From positions 89,585,313 through 89,649,312 of the forward strand of contig NC_135722.1 in NCBI RefSeq assembly GCF_964656455.1: DNA of 64,000 nt, written 5' to 3'. Made by a program: the position numbers and the translations under genes. How positions within the stretch are numbered: the first letter of the stretch is position 1; the number at the start of each line of letters is the position of its first letter. The DNA is from Halichoerus grypus. Its lineage: Eukaryota; Chordata; Mammalia; Carnivora; Phocidae. Below the pieces are notes generated by a model. The model made no database searches. It saw only the letters and a list, made by a program, of their open reading frames with translations, and was not told the DNA's origin. Of the stretch, positions 21,191-31,965 are shown one piece after another.

Positions 21191-22800
21191 CAACATCTGT
21201 TATAGACCAGGTGAGTTATTTAGGTAGAAAATATTATTTCTCATAAAACCCAACACGCTTCAGCCAGGCAAAGGAGAAACAAGATCAATGAGCATACTGG
21301 AGTCTGGAGTGACTAAGTTAACCAATCACTTGATATATGTCATTCATTATAGCACCCCCATTTTATAAAGAGAAAACTAAGAAATGTTGGTAAAGTAAAA
21401 GGTCTTCAAATCCTCAATGGACTTTGAGATCTTTAACTTCCTAGCCTGTTTAATTATGGGACCCAACAGTTTTCAAAGATAGTCCAATTGGCTTCTGGTA
21501 TGCTCCTCAAGCAAAAGTGAGAAAGAACTGGAAATTGTGTCTCCATGTATTTAATAACATTTTTTACTAACCATTCTGTGCCAGATTCTCTACAAGGCAC
21601 TGGGGACACAGAGCCCTGTCCTCTGAGAGCACCTATTTCTAGAACTGGCCACCCCACCATCTTATGCCCACTACTACTCAAATCCTCCAAGGTTAGCACA
21701 TCAACATGACATCTGTGCACTCAACTGCCCAGTACAAAGTTTGAGCCTACCTAAGGGGCAAGGAAAGAGAAATAATAAACAGCTGAAATTGAATTGTCCC
21801 CTGACTTTAGCCTAAGAATTGGAGTGACTTTGAGGGGAAAAATTATGCATAGAAACTACATGTAAAATGTGCCCACTTTATTTTTTCCTGCATCATATTT
21901 AACAACTATTTGGAAGGTAAAAAATAAATAAAATAAAAATAAACAACAGAAAAAAATGTCCAGATTCATTAGAAGCTACCTGTGGACTAAAGACAGGCAA
22001 CCGGCCGTCCCTTGCTCCGCCCCCCCCCCATATTCTGTAATCTGACTTGCAGGCAACTTCCTGCACAGCCCGTGGTCACGTGCCAAAACTCATCCTTCTC
22101 CTGAGACATGGAGGCGGTGGGGGGCGGGGGGAGGGAGGTGTTTGTGCAGAGAATTCCCACAGATGGGGATGCTCAGAGTGGTCCATCATCCTCTTTGATC
22201 TCTTTCCCCATCTTCTCCACTTTCCTGAGTCCCATGGGAAAGTCACTCAAGGTCAGTCTATACTGTCCCCCGCTGGCTCTCAGGTGGTAATAGTTTACAG
22301 AATGAGCTAGGTTCCCACTTAAGCAGAGGAGAAGGAAACCCAGCTCCTTTGAAGTAGAAACAAGCACTGTCCCCCATGCAAAGACTGCTGCTCACCTTAT
22401 CCTTCACCCTGCGACCTCCCAGCCACCTGTGGCTACAGAGCCCCAGGCAAGTGTTAGGCTGTCTCACCACACTTTGATGCCCAAAGTGCTCCCCACCCAC
22501 CAGGGCTGCTCAGGCAGCGGGAAGGCGATTATAACCTGTAATTTCTCATCTCAGTTAGCAGGTGACAGGCTCTGATAACATGGCATCCATATGGTGTCAC
22601 CCCTTCTGTTGAGCACAATTTTAGGGCAAGATTCATACCGCTTCTCTCTGTGCTCAAAATAGATGCCCAAAATTGGGATAGAATTTACATAAGTTGGCTG
22701 AAGAGACTGTGTTCAATTAAAAAGCTTTTGTCGCCAAGAAATTTTTTTAGTTGATACATATGCTCCTTTATTGCAATCCTATGGGGGTAAAGATTTTGGT
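21191..22800. other. Mostly unrecognised sequence with weak MIR and L2 traces
   Basis: GACTAAGTTAACCAATCACTTG...CCCATTTTATAAAGAGAAAACTAAG (21300-21385) resembles reverse MIR. TGTGCCAGATTCTCTACAAGGCACTGGGGACACAG (about 21575-21612) resembles a reverse L2 tail. A G-rich run GGCGGTGGGGGGCGGGGGGAGGG lies at about 22111-22137. Confidence 0.45.
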
Positions 22801-22802
22801 TT

Positions 22803-22847
<45 letters not shown>
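22801..22847 (+). repeat. (CT)n microsatellite
   Basis: TTTCTCTCTCT run with one CTTTCT interruption, ending at CTCTCGTGC. Pyrimidine on the plus strand. Confidence 0.95.
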
Positions 22848-22849
<2 letters not shown>

Positions 22850-23159
22850 CATGTGCTCTTTCTCTCCTCTTCCTCCCTCCCTTTCTCCTTCCATCAATTA
22901 ATAAATTAAGGAGGGGTGGTTATCTGCCCCCAAGGCTAAGTGAGCAGCAAATGAAGATGCTACCCATATGGAAATAACAGGGAAGCTGGCCCATGAGAAA
23001 AAGAAGCAAGTGGTGCCCTCCTGCCTAGCCTGGGGCAGGGCAGGCTGCAAGGCTCTTCTCTGTGTGTAATCTGGGCTCTGTCCCAGAGAGAATGGGTTGT
23101 CCCACTTTGCAGTCACCATAAGTCCAATGGAATGCGTTTTCAATTGCACTGAGGCTGAG
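22848..23159. other. Non-coding sequence, nothing recognised
   Basis: A pyrimidine-rich start (22860-22895) and otherwise no signature. Confidence 0.4.
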
Positions 23160-23760
23160 GCATGAATTTAGAAATATAAAACATATTTTTTTTTCCATCA
23201 TGCAATAATAGTGTTCTTGGGCAAAAATTGGGAAACAGAAAAATATAAAGGAGAAGAAAATGCATTGGTGCTTTTACTTTTCAAAGATGAAACTCTGTGT
23301 TAGCATTGCAGTGTATTTCCTTCTGTGTATATTCATACAAACTAGGGATGGGAATATACAAATACCTTTGTATCTCTGCATTTTTGTGTTACATTGTATC
23401 ATGATTTCCTGAGCATTTTTCTATATCAAGTACATTTCCAGAACATCACTTTTAATGAAGGTACTATCATGTATTTAACCATCTCTCTAATTTGGAGATT
23501 TATATCATTTCCAATTGTGCAGCTATCCTTCTACAAACACGGCTGCAATTAACAGCCTTGACTTTGTATGCACCTCCGACTATTTCCTTACGATAAATTT
23601 GCATAGGTTGTAATTCGAGGTGTCTATTCCATAGTGAAGACAAGTTGCTCTGAGTTTTTCACATGCTTTGGGACTGGTTCATCTTATGATTAATGCATGC
23701 AGTTTTTACAATGCCTGTTTAGCATCAGAAATGAAATCAGTGTTTAAGAAAGTAATTTGT
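23160..23760 (-). mobile_element. Old L1 (L1M-like) relic
   Basis: Reads like the reverse strand of an old L1 3' region: TGTATCATGATTTCCTGAGCATTTTTC, ATTTAACCATCTCTCTAATTTGGAG and CTACAAACACGGCTGCAATTAAC. Similar text recurs near 45.9 and 55.0 kb. Edges are approximate. Confidence 0.6.
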
Positions 23761-23789
23761 TTCGAGTGTTTTCCTATGGAAAGCTAAAT

Positions 23790-24250
23790 AACTCTGGATG
23801 GGACATCTGTTGTTTTTGCCTGTTCAGCACCCACCCTCTCCCCATAAGAAATGTATGTATAGTTGTCTCCAATCTCCATTCTTGTGGCTCCAGTGGAGCG
23901 AAGAACCAATCACCTTTGGATTCAGCAGTGGCCAATCAGACACCCAATGAGGGGCGGACCTTGGACTTTCTTAGGGCTCTCTCTTTCTTCTGAGTTTGCT
24001 GAGTGGGTAGAATAGAAGCCCAGAGATGTTAGGGCTCATCTTTGCCACGACATGAGAATAGTCCACCCAAGCTTCAAGTTGGCATGGGAAAAAAAGAGGT
24101 AAGAGAGGGAGATGAATAGAATCCTGACAACATTTACAAATTCTGATCCACCTGTGCCTGAAGCTGAGGAAATTACCCCCACAGATTTTTCAGTTCTGTG
24201 AGTCATAAAGTCCCTTTGTTACTTAAAATGATTTGAATTAGGCTTCCATC
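23790..24250 (+). mobile_element. Ancient interspersed repeat (LTR-like), family unresolved
   Basis: The 3' part, CCACCTGTGCCTGAAGCTGAGG then TTTTTCAGTTCTGTGAGTCATAAAGTCCC, resembles an old repeat whose tail reads ...TCAGTTATGTGAGCCAATAAATTCCC. The same family-like tail occurs at 59.95 kb. The 5' part holds three CCAAT boxes and a GC box. Confidence 0.45.
23906..23957 (+). promoter_or_regulatory. CCAAT/GC-box cluster (candidate old promoter)
   Basis: CCAAT occurs at 23906-23910, 23932-23936 and 23944-23948, followed by GGGGCGG at 23951-23957. Three NF-Y-type boxes and one Sp1-type box within 52 bp are typical of LTR or TATA-less promoters. It lies in an apparent old repeat, so it may be a fossil promoter. 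Confidence 0.4.
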
Positions 24251-24837
24251 AAGTACAACCTGAAATGTCCAGCTAACATAGACTACCTTCAGGAATCAAA
24301 CTTAGAGCCTGGGGTTCATCATACCTATGTCCTCTGCAAATAACCTAACTGGTGAACTACATGATTATCTAACACCTGCTCTGGGTGAAGTTGTATGCTT
24401 ACTATTCACTGGCAAAACTCCAGTATGACCAGCTCCAGGCTTATAACAAACTGTAGGGCAGGACATAGGATCATGAGGTAGGAACCACTGGGTGTTTCCA
24501 AGGATGTGTAGGCCATGCCTTACTAAAGGGAAGTGACATAATTTTGTTTTGATGGGATTTAACTTGAGCTTTGACACATTGGTAGAATTTTCATGGGTGG
24601 AGCTTGAGAATGAGGGAATAACATAGCACATTCAAACAGCTTGAGCGAAAGGGCAGAAGCAGGAAAGCACTCATGGTAGCATGATGGCGGGCATGGAGAT
24701 TTGTCCCTACTTCCTGAAGTTAATACACCATTAACTGAAGAGGGAGCCAACCATTACCTGTAGCGCTATAATTAGGGAGTGATAATTACGCTGAATTACA
24801 TCTTGCAATGACATATTCCAATTGTTTTTTCACCTAC
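24251..24837. other. Non-coding sequence, nothing recognised
   Basis: No supported gene or repeat. Confidence 0.4.
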
Positions 24838-24950
24838 TGAACTGAAGGCTACTTGAGGCTGGGCACAACCTTTTCTCTGTACACCAAGCTCTTGGCACCT
24901 TGCCCTGTTGTACTACACATATTCCCAAAAGACTCATTGACCAAAGAGTA
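24838..24950 (+). mobile_element. L2 3'-end relic
   Basis: GAAGGCTACTTGAGGCTGGGCACAACC, then CAAGCTCTTGGCACCTTGCCC, is a diverged L2 tail. Confidence 0.6.
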
Positions 24951-25384
24951 GCTTAAAGCTAATTGCAATGTTCGATGGAACATAATCTATCAGACACTGA
25001 GAGATAACATCCTCACCTGGTGTCAGTACCCTTCCTTGGAAGTAGGTCAGACAAGTGAGCGCATTCATTGTTTTAAACCACTAAATGCTCTGCAATTCTG
25101 ATAGCTGGCTCTTTTGCTTTCCATGACATTCTCAACCTGACATGCAGGACCTAACAAGGCACCTCACTCATAAATAAGAACTCAATAACTATTGGGAAAA
25201 TTGAATTAATAAGTCCTAGACTTTGCTTTGTCCTTCTGGTCCCTCCAGCTAGCCACACTCTTTGCCTTCCTCCTCATTACCTTATCACATCTTCCAAAAA
25301 CAGGTATTCCAATGTCGAGTGCAAAGCTGACGAGTGAGGTTTCTTGGCAGAATTTTCTGGTCCAAGGTTTATTTCCCAAACTAT
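24951..25384. other. Non-coding sequence, nothing recognised
   Basis: No supported gene or repeat. Confidence 0.4.
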
Positions 25385-25545
25385 TCTGATCATGAGAATC
25401 AGCTGGGGTGCTTGTTAAATACACAGATTATTGCATCTCTCCTCTGGGAATTCGGATTCATAGGCTTGGATTGGGGCCCAAAAATCAGGGTTCTGGACAG
25501 TCACCTGAAGGGATGCTTTGGGCAAGTTTGGGAAACCCTGCAAAT
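25385..25545. mobile_element. hAT-Charlie relic (MER20-like)
   Basis: GAGAATCAGCTGGGGTGCTTGTTAAATACACAGATT, a centre with GGATTCATAGGCTTGG, and TTTGGGCAAGTTTGGGAAACCCTG at the end. Diverged. Confidence 0.78.
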
Positions 25546-25639
25546 CAACAGAGCTCTCCTGGCTCTAATATGTTAACTAACCACACTCACAAGCAACTAG
25601 TTAACATATAGAAAAGCAGTCCTGTGAAGTGGAGAGACC

Positions 25640-25790
25640 ACCGTCAAGGAAATCCACTGTCTTGGACTCATATCTTAACACTGACACTAGCTAGCTAGGT
25701 GGCTTTGAACAAATTAGGTGACCTCTTTGAATGTGTGCTTCTGCCTTTGTAACGTAAGGAAGACACTACTTGCCTCTTTCCCTCCAAGCA
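25640..25790 (+). mobile_element. MIR SINE relic
   Basis: CTTGGACTCATATCTTAACACTG, TAGGTGGCTTTGAACAAATTAGGTGACCTCTTTG and TTCTGCCTTTGTAACGTAAGG, in order. Confidence 0.82.
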
Positions 25791-25964
25791 AACTAATTAG
25801 ATGATGCATGTATATGCGTATCATATATGAGAAGAATTTTTTTTTTTTGATGTCTGATGGAGGAGATAAGCCTTGCCCCAGTCACTGGTTATTCGTAAAT
25901 ATTAGCGCCACAAAAGTACTCATGCTTGTCCTCTTTGGTGACAACACACCAAAGCCGGAAGGTC

Positions 25965-26285
25965 ATCTCAATAAATAACAATTAGCATTTATTGAGCACT
26001 TACTCCACGTCAGGCATAATTCTAGATGAATTATTCAGACGGATCAATTTAATCCTCACAATAACTCCATGAAATAGGGGCTATTTTTATTGCCATTTTT
26101 TTTAGTTGGAGAAATTGAGAGGTACTGAGGTATATTTCAACAATCTACCCAAGGTCTAACTGGGGTATTGTTAAATAATCGGTGAGAGGTCACACAGCCA
26201 TTAAGAAGCAGAGCTGGGCTTTGAGTTCAGACAGTGTGACTCCAGAGTCCCTATCTCTGACCCACTAAACTACATGACTTCTCAA
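25965..26285 (-). mobile_element. Near full-length MIR, reverse
   Basis: AATTAGCATTTATTGAGCACTTACTCC, AATTTAATCCTCACAATAACTCCATG, GAGAAATTGAGAGGTACTGAGG, TCACACAGCCATTAAGAAGCAGAGCTGGG and GACTCCAGAGTCC cover the full reverse MIR. It is longer than usual because of extra sequence near 26125-26185. Confidence 0.93.
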
Positions 26286-26289
26286 GACA

Positions 26290-26716
26290 ACGGGTGGTCC
26301 CCATATTGATACGCAGAACATTCAGGGTCTCCACTTACGTACTTCATTGTCCCTCTTTTAAAACAATGCAAAAGGGATCGATGAAAGAGATAACTAGGCA
26401 GAACACAGAAGCTTTTGAGGGCAGTGAAATACTCTGTATGACACTACAGAGGTAGACACATGTCATTATACTTGTGTCCGAACACATAGGATGCACAGAA
26501 CTGAGAGTGAACTCTAATGCCAACTATAAACCCGAGGTGCTAATGATGGGTCAATGTCAGTTCATAGATTGTAACTAAGTCTCACTCTGGGGGAGATGTT
26601 GCTTGTGGAGGAAGTTATACCTGAGAGGACATAGGGCAACTCTCTATCCCTTCCTCTCAATTTTGCTATGAATCTAAAAATGCTCTAAAAAAGTAAGTCT
26701 ATTAAAATAAAAATGC
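26290..26716 (+). mobile_element. L1M 3'-end relic
   Basis: TGTGTCCGAACACATAGGATGC, GAACTGAGAGTGAACTCTAATGCC, GGGTCAATGTCAGTTCATAG and CTGCTCTAAAAAAGTAAGTCTATTAAAATAAAAA-type ending (AATGCTCTAAAAAAGTAAG) are the standard L1M (ME/MC) 3' UTR order. The next Can-SINE landed in its A-rich end. Confidence 0.85.
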
Positions 26717-26923
26717 GGGACGCCTGGGTGGCTCAGTCGGTTAAGTGCCTTCAGCTCAGGTCATGATCTCAGGGTCCTGGAATGGAGCCCCACATCGGGC
26801 TCTCTGCTTAGTGGGGAGTCTGCTTCTCCCTCTCCCTCTGCCCATTCCCCTGTTCATGCTCTCCCTCTCTCTCTCTCAAATAAATAAATAAATAAAATAT
26901 TTTTAAAAATAAAATAAAAATGC
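26703..26923 (+). mobile_element. Can-SINE with 14 bp target duplication
   Basis: Body 26717-26909: GGGACGCCTGGGTGGCTCAG, GGAATGGAGCCCC, CT-rich region, AAATAAATAAATAAAATATTTT. Flanks TAAAATAAAAATGC at 26703-26716 and 26910-26923. It sits on the A-rich end of an L1M relic, the usual L1 endonuclease preference. Confidence 0.94.
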
Positions 26924-27169
26924 AAGAAGTAGTTTTCCTATAGACCACCCTATCAGCCAGTAGCTATTACAGATAATTAGTGCTTGATGGCATGTCCACA
27001 AACATTGAATCTAGGGGGTCTCAGACTAGAAGCCCACGTACCAATTGTATGCCCACAAATTTGAAGTGCTCTTGAGTTTAGGAATCCCTTTCAGGAAGGC
27101 ACACACTGTGCCCCTGGGCATTGGCTACACCTGGCCATTCACACCTGCATTACCGGCCTAGCACACAAA
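26924..27169. other. Non-coding sequence, nothing recognised
   Basis: Short single-copy-looking spacer between repeats. Confidence 0.4.
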
Positions 27170-27310
27170 TGCACTTGAGTTTGCGCCTTTAATCCAATCT
27201 CATCCCTCCAAGGGGAAACAAAGAGCCCAAATGAAATGCATTGCCCAAGTTCAAAGCAAATTAACAGCAGAGTCTGGAATAGATCCCAGCTCTCCCAATT
27301 TCAAACCACA
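27170..27310 (-). mobile_element. MIR SINE relic
   Basis: AATGCATTGCCCAAGTTCAAAGC and AACAGCAGAGTCTGGAATAGATCCCAGCTC are the reverse MIR middle and tRNA-like end. Confidence 0.7.
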
Positions 27311-28609
27311 ATAAAAGAGAGACCACAGCAACGTCCTGGCCATTAGAAAACAAAACAAAAAAAGCAAGCATGAAGCACAGCGAGAAAGAGTGTGAGGATG
27401 GCTGGAGGCCGGGAACAGAGACCACTTGATGGTCTCCAGCGCCGCCTGCCTCCCCTCCGGCTGGACTTACCCTGGGGGGTGGGGGGTGGGATGGATAACA
27501 GGACAGGTGCACAGAGAGGTCACTCTGCCCTCACAGCCCCCAGGGATTGCAGGGCTCCCCAGTCCCCATTGTTTATCACAGCCCAGGGAAGTTGGGAGCA
27601 CTTGGAAGGGCCCCTCCACCCACTGAGGCAGAAGAGGTGAGGACACACTTTAATTGAAGCCGGCAAAAGAGAATTCTGGAGCCTGGCCACCTTCTCTTGG
27701 CCGGGGGAGGAGGGCGGCACAATGCCGTGCTCCCTGGGCTGCCTTCAGATTGCCGCCTCAGAGCGGCTTGTAGTTCTGGAGAACTTTTAATAGAAATCTG
27801 TGGAATGAAATGGGCTACAGCTGTTTGCCTTGATAAATATATTTTATGCTACATGCCTCAGCCGCCATCTGTTTGCTGATACGAGCACTTCTTCGTGGCA
27901 ACTAAGGAGAAATCATCAAAGGAATAGCAGGAGATGGGTTTCTGAGCAGGTAGAGAGGGTAAGGCAGACAGGCAGGGGAGCTGGGTTCGGGCTGAAAGGG
28001 ACCGGCCTGGGGATGAAGGAGGTGGCAGAGGGCAGACACAGAAGAGGGGTGCGCTGGGCAAGTCAGATAAGCCACCCCCCCCCCCATTCCTCTCTCCCAG
28101 GATTTTCCAGTGTGCTCTCCTAGAGTCTTCAGTCTCTCTTCCCTCCACCTTCCACTTTTGGTCTCTAAAACCAAAAGCAAGATGCTGACAGGAATTGCAA
28201 GGAGCCCCCGGCCCTGGCCCGTGGCAAGCGTGCCCAGTGGCACAAACATGTGGGGCCGGCAAGAGGCCTGGGGTCCCTGCACTGATTCACCTGTCAGCGG
28301 AGCCCAACTCCTGAGCTGGGCTGGGTGCCGAGCAGGCCCAGAGGGGTGTCGAGGCTAGTGCTCTGGGAGTAATCTCTCCTGTTCTGGAACCACCCAAATC
28401 CAGGGGTAGTTTTGAAGCCCCTGTGCCGAGCCCTGTGGACACACAGCTACCCAGCCCCGTGAGAAGCAGAGATGCAGTCCCTATTTGCTTAGAATGTATA
28501 TGAGGGGTGAGGACTTCACCTGTTCTGGGTCTCTAAAGTATTTTGGTGAAAGGCAACAGATTTGTTTGCTCTCAAACCATCAAAGCAAGAGAGCACAGGA
28601 ATGTCCTTA
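27311..28609. other. GC-rich non-coding stretch
   Basis: About 1.3 kb of GC-rich single-copy-looking DNA. G-runs GGGGGGTGGGGGGTGGG occur near 27474-27491 and a run of about 12 C near 28074-28085. The part at 27630-27890 is a candidate conserved block. Overlapping frames on both strands have no domains. Confidence 0.4.
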
Positions 28610-28841
28610 AGAGAAACCAGCATTGGGGCACCTGGGTGGCTCAGTCATTAAGCATCTGCCTTCGGCTCAGGTCATGATCCCAGGGTCCTGGGATTGAGCC
28701 CCGCATCGGGCTCCCTGCTCGGCGGGAAGCCTGCTTCTCCCTCTCCCACTCCCCCTGCTTGTGTTCCCTCTCTCGCTGTGTCTCTCTCTGTCAAATAAAT
28801 AAATAAAATCTTAAAAAGAGAGAGAGAGAGAAACCAGCATT
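28610..28841 (+). mobile_element. Can-SINE, close to family consensus, 15 bp target duplication
   Basis: Body 28625-28826: GGGGCACCTGGGTGGCTCAG, GGGATTGAGCCCC, CGCATCGGGCTCCCTGCTCGGCGGG, CGCTGTGTCTCTCTCTGTC, AAATAAATAAATAAAATCTT. Flanks AGAGAAACCAGCATT are exact at 28610-28624 and 28827-28841. Low divergence suggests a young insertion. Confidence 0.97.
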
Positions 28842-28905
28842 TACAGGGAAAGGCTTCAAGAGTTTGAGGTTTCTGATTTCTGAATGCAGAACCTATGTGA
28901 GTTAG

Positions 28906-29180
28906 TCTTCCTCCCTCCCTCCCTCCCTCTCTTCCTTCCTTCCTTCCTTCTTTCCTCCCTCCCTCCTTCCCTCCCTTTCTTCCTTCCTCCCTCCCTTTCT
29001 TCCTTCCTTCCTTCTTTCCTTCCTTCCTTCCTCCCTCCTTCCCTCCCTTTCTTCCTTCCTTCCTTCCTCCCTTCTTCCCCCCTTTCTTCCTTCCTCCCTC
29101 CCTCCCTCCCTTTCTTCCTTCCTTCCTTCTTTCCTCCCTTCCTTCCTTCCTTCCTTCCTTCCTTCCTCCCTCCCTCCCTC
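28906..29180 (+). repeat. ~275 bp (CCTT)n/(CCCT)n pyrimidine tract
   Basis: Uninterrupted polypyrimidine on the plus strand made of TTCC, CCCT and CTTT units in patches, with mirror symmetry in many places. Both strands are open because no stop codon can form on the minus strand (GGAA units) and few on the plus. These frames are artefacts. H-DNA-prone and likely hypervariable. Confidence 0.97.
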
Positions 29181-30175
29181 AGGGACAAATGTGAGAGGCC
29201 AATATGACTCACTGCTGTCCTCAGTGGTTCCTATTTCTGGCACCTGATGGCCTCACCTCTGTGTCCCCCCGACCAGCTCTCCTGTCGCTCCCCTGAGAGA
29301 AAGGCCGCCTGCCTGGGAAACAGAGTGAGCACCACACGGGAGCAAACGGCCCCCCAGCACGTCTCCCTGGCCCCTTTTCCTTCTCCCACCCCTACCTGAG
29401 TCGGGGCAGGGAGGCCCCTGCTCTGATGTCTCCCACTGGCAATAAAAGGGCCAACGTGTCAGTACTGGCCGCATCCCGGCACCGCCTTCCTTATCCTCAT
29501 GGGGCTGCGAAAATCCGGAATGGCCAAGTGGGAGTAGGTTTGGATGCTGCGGGGGAAGAGCAAGGGAACAACCCAGAGACAGGCTGAAAAGAAAGGAAAA
29601 CTGGATCTGTGATAGTGGAAAACAGGACACGAGCTTCCAAAACATATTAGTCAAAAACAAACTGGACCAAGCACCCGCCGCTCAGTGCCACCTCCTCCCA
29701 AGGACGTGGGCAGGGTGACTGCTGGTGACATGCTTTGAGACACTCTGACAGAAGGCACTAAATCATTGTGTACTGAGGACTGTGATTTTCGGTCCAAGAA
29801 TCCAAGTGCTTTGGACATGCTTGCAAACTGCTGGCTGTTCATCTGAGCCAGAGCGAGCCTCGGGCTCCATCGGAGCACCAGCCCCTGGTATTAGTAAGTG
29901 TTTCCATGGCAGTTGATATTTTACAATTATCTTTGCTAACACGTCTGCCTTAGCAGAAGTAGCCGGCCAAATGGAAATCCTTCTGCCCTCCCTGATGCCT
30001 GTCAGCTTTGGAGGAAAGGTCCCGGCTCGCTCGTACACCTCGAGAGGAGATTAGTAGGTCCTGCCGAATCCCCGAGTTTGCAGCCCCTTCCGTCCACACC
30101 CACTTGCTGGCTCCACACTCACATCTTCCACTCCTCTGACCTCATTTCAAGTCCAACTCAAGACAAACTCCATGC
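29181..30175. other. Non-coding stretch, nothing recognised
   Basis: About 1 kb, moderately GC-rich, no clear repeat. Minus-strand frames of 75-135 codons at 29253-30038 have no recognisable domain. Confidence 0.4.
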
Positions 30176-30600
30176 GTTCATTCATCCATTTACTCATTCC
30201 ACAAATATTTGTTGAGCACCTAGGGTGTGCCAGGCATTGTTTTAGGCACTGAAGATACAGCAGCGAATGAAAGAAACAAAACGATCCTGTCCTTGCGTAA
30301 CTTACATCCAGTGAAGAGGCAGATAAACAACAAGCAGGTAATTATTTAGTACTATGAATAAAAATAACACCAGGTGAGGAGTAGAGAATAATTGGGAAGG
30401 ATATTATTATAGATCCAGTGGTCCAATAGCCTGACATCTGAGCAGAAATCTGAATTCAATGAGGGAGTAAGTTAGGCATCCAGGGGAAAACATTACGGAC
30501 AGAGGAACCAACAGGTGCAAAGGCCCTGAGGTGGGAACACGCTGGGTGCTGAGAAACAGCAAGGAGGGCAGTTTGGTTGGACCGGAGCCAGGGTGAGGCA
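30176..30600 (-). mobile_element. L2 LINE relic
   Basis: GTTCATTCATCCATTTACTC, CAAATATTTGTTGAGCACC, GTGCCAGGCATTGTTTTAGGCACTG and later AACAGGTGCAAAGGCCCTGAGG are the reverse of the L2 3' end and its CCTCAGGGCCTTTGCAC segment. Confidence 0.85.
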
Positions 30601-30990
30601 TGGGTTGTCATGGTAATATACACGGTCAGAGAGGGAGCCTTGCTCTAATCAGAAGCCCTCTCTTTTCCAGTCAGCCCAGCCCCCTGGCCTACCCTTTTTT
30701 GAAATTCTGTATTGACCCTGCCTCAAGTGGCTCATTTAGACCTTACCAAGGTTTTTGGTATTTCGTAGGATCGCTCTTTCATGCACTTGTGTTTTCTATA
30801 CCCAAAGCAGATGGAGGTTCTCCAGATTTCCTTCCAGACTTCTGTGTCTTTCCCAAGCCCCTGGTCATCCTATTCATTCTTCCTTTCTAACACCCTGAGC
30901 ATCTTTCCATTGCCCCCTTGAAACCAGATGTTGTGAAAGAACCAAGTGTCATCAGTTATACGTTTCCAGGAACCCATCCGAGTACTCCAT
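30601..30990. other. Non-coding sequence, nothing recognised
   Basis: No clear repeat. It ends at a poly-T run (about 30996-31012). Confidence 0.4.
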
Positions 30991-31004
30991 TAGCTTTTTT
31001 TTTT

Positions 31005-31640
31005 TTTTTTTTAATCTATGTGATGGACACTGTGCTAGATGCCAGGGATAAAGAGATGAGCAAGACAGGTTCACTCAATAAGCACAAAGTCTAATGGACA
31101 GATAAGTTATAATAGAAGAAGTAAATGCTAACACAAAAATACAAATAAAGGGCCCTGAGAACACAGAGGAGAAAGCAATTAGTTTTTCATTCTTCCTAGA
31201 GAAGACGGAGAAGGCTTTACAGTGGGCAGACAGGATAGGTAGGCACTGAAGGATAAGGCAGTGTTTCACAGAGAGAGAAAGGAATGAAAGATGTTAGAAC
31301 AGGGGTTCTCAACCAGGGGTGATTTTATCTCCGTGGGACATTTGGTGAAGTCTGGAGACATTTTTGGTTGTCATAGCTGGGGGGGGGCTGGCTTTTGTTG
31401 GGGTACAGAACAGTCCCCCCAGCAAAAACTAGCCTGCCCCAAATGTCAATAGTACCCAGATTGAGAGACCCCACACTGGAAACAAAGGGAACACCAGGAG
31501 AAATGCAGAGCAAGTGAAGGTGGCGGCAGGATGTGATGCCAGGAATATAGGTTGAGCCAGAGACAGAAAGGCCTCATACGCCAAACTGTGAAGTTTTACT
31601 CTGTAGACAAGAAAGAGCCGATGAAAGAGAAGTCTGAAAG
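31005..31640 (-). mobile_element. L2-like relic interrupted by MER5A
   Basis: GATGGACACTGTGCTAGATGCCAGGGATAAAGAGATGAGC at the start, and AGAAAGGCCTCATACGCC...GAAGTTTTACTCTG after the MER5A, are compatible with one old L2-related element split by the DNA transposon. Confidence 0.6.
31302..31475. mobile_element. MER5A hAT-Charlie DNA transposon relic
   Basis: Starts CAGGGGTTCTCAACCAGGGG and GACATTTGGTGAAGTCTGGAGACATTTTTGG; ends CCCCAAATGTCAATAGTACCCAGATTGAGAGACCCC. Both terminal inverted repeats are readable. Non-autonomous, no transposase. Confidence 0.92.
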
Positions 31641-31644
31641 AGAT

Positions 31645-31965
31645 AAAAATCACAGCTGCTCGTTACTGAGCCTGTGCTCTGGGCCCCGTGCTTTACTGCA
31701 TTACCTCTGATTGTCAAGGGAGAGAGAGAAGCCCAGAGGACGGTCATTATTCTTTCTACATTACAGGTGAGGAAACAGGGAAACCAAAGCTCAGAAAAGG
31801 GAATCTGCTTGCTCAGGGACAGTGACAACAGAAGATCCAGATTCGAGTGAGACCCATCCAGTTCCAGTGACAACAGAAGATCCAGATTCGAGTGAGACCC
31901 ATCCAGTTCCAGTGACAACAGAAGATCCAGATCCGAGTGAGACCCATCCAGTTCCAGAGCCGGTA
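31645..31965 (-). mobile_element. MIR SINE relic with internal triplication
   Basis: Reverse MIR: GTTACTGAGCCTGTGCTCTGGG, TTACAGGTGAGGAAACAGGG, then ATCCAGATTCGAG...CAGTTCCAGAGCC, the position of MIR's GGATTCGAACCC...GGCTCCAGAGCC. The tRNA-derived end is present in three tandem copies. Confidence 0.88.
31821..31955 (+). repeat. 45 bp tandem repeat, exactly three copies
   Basis: 31821-31865, 31866-31910 and 31911-31955 each run AGTGACAACAGAAGATCC...CATCCAGTTCC and are identical except ATTCGAG versus ATCCGAG in copy 3. As 45 is a multiple of 3, the repeat keeps a 210-codon minus-strand frame (31574-32206) open; that frame is not a gene. Confidence 0.97.

Noticed and set aside
27400..28360. CpG island or gene promoter in the GC-rich stretch
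   Set aside because: GC-rich but CpG dinucleotides look sparse by eye, and no first-exon-like frame is present.
28856..29243. Lys/Glu/Gly/Arg-rich or Pro/Ser/Leu-rich long frames
   Set aside because: Products of the CCTT/CCCT simple repeat, in which stop codons rarely arise.
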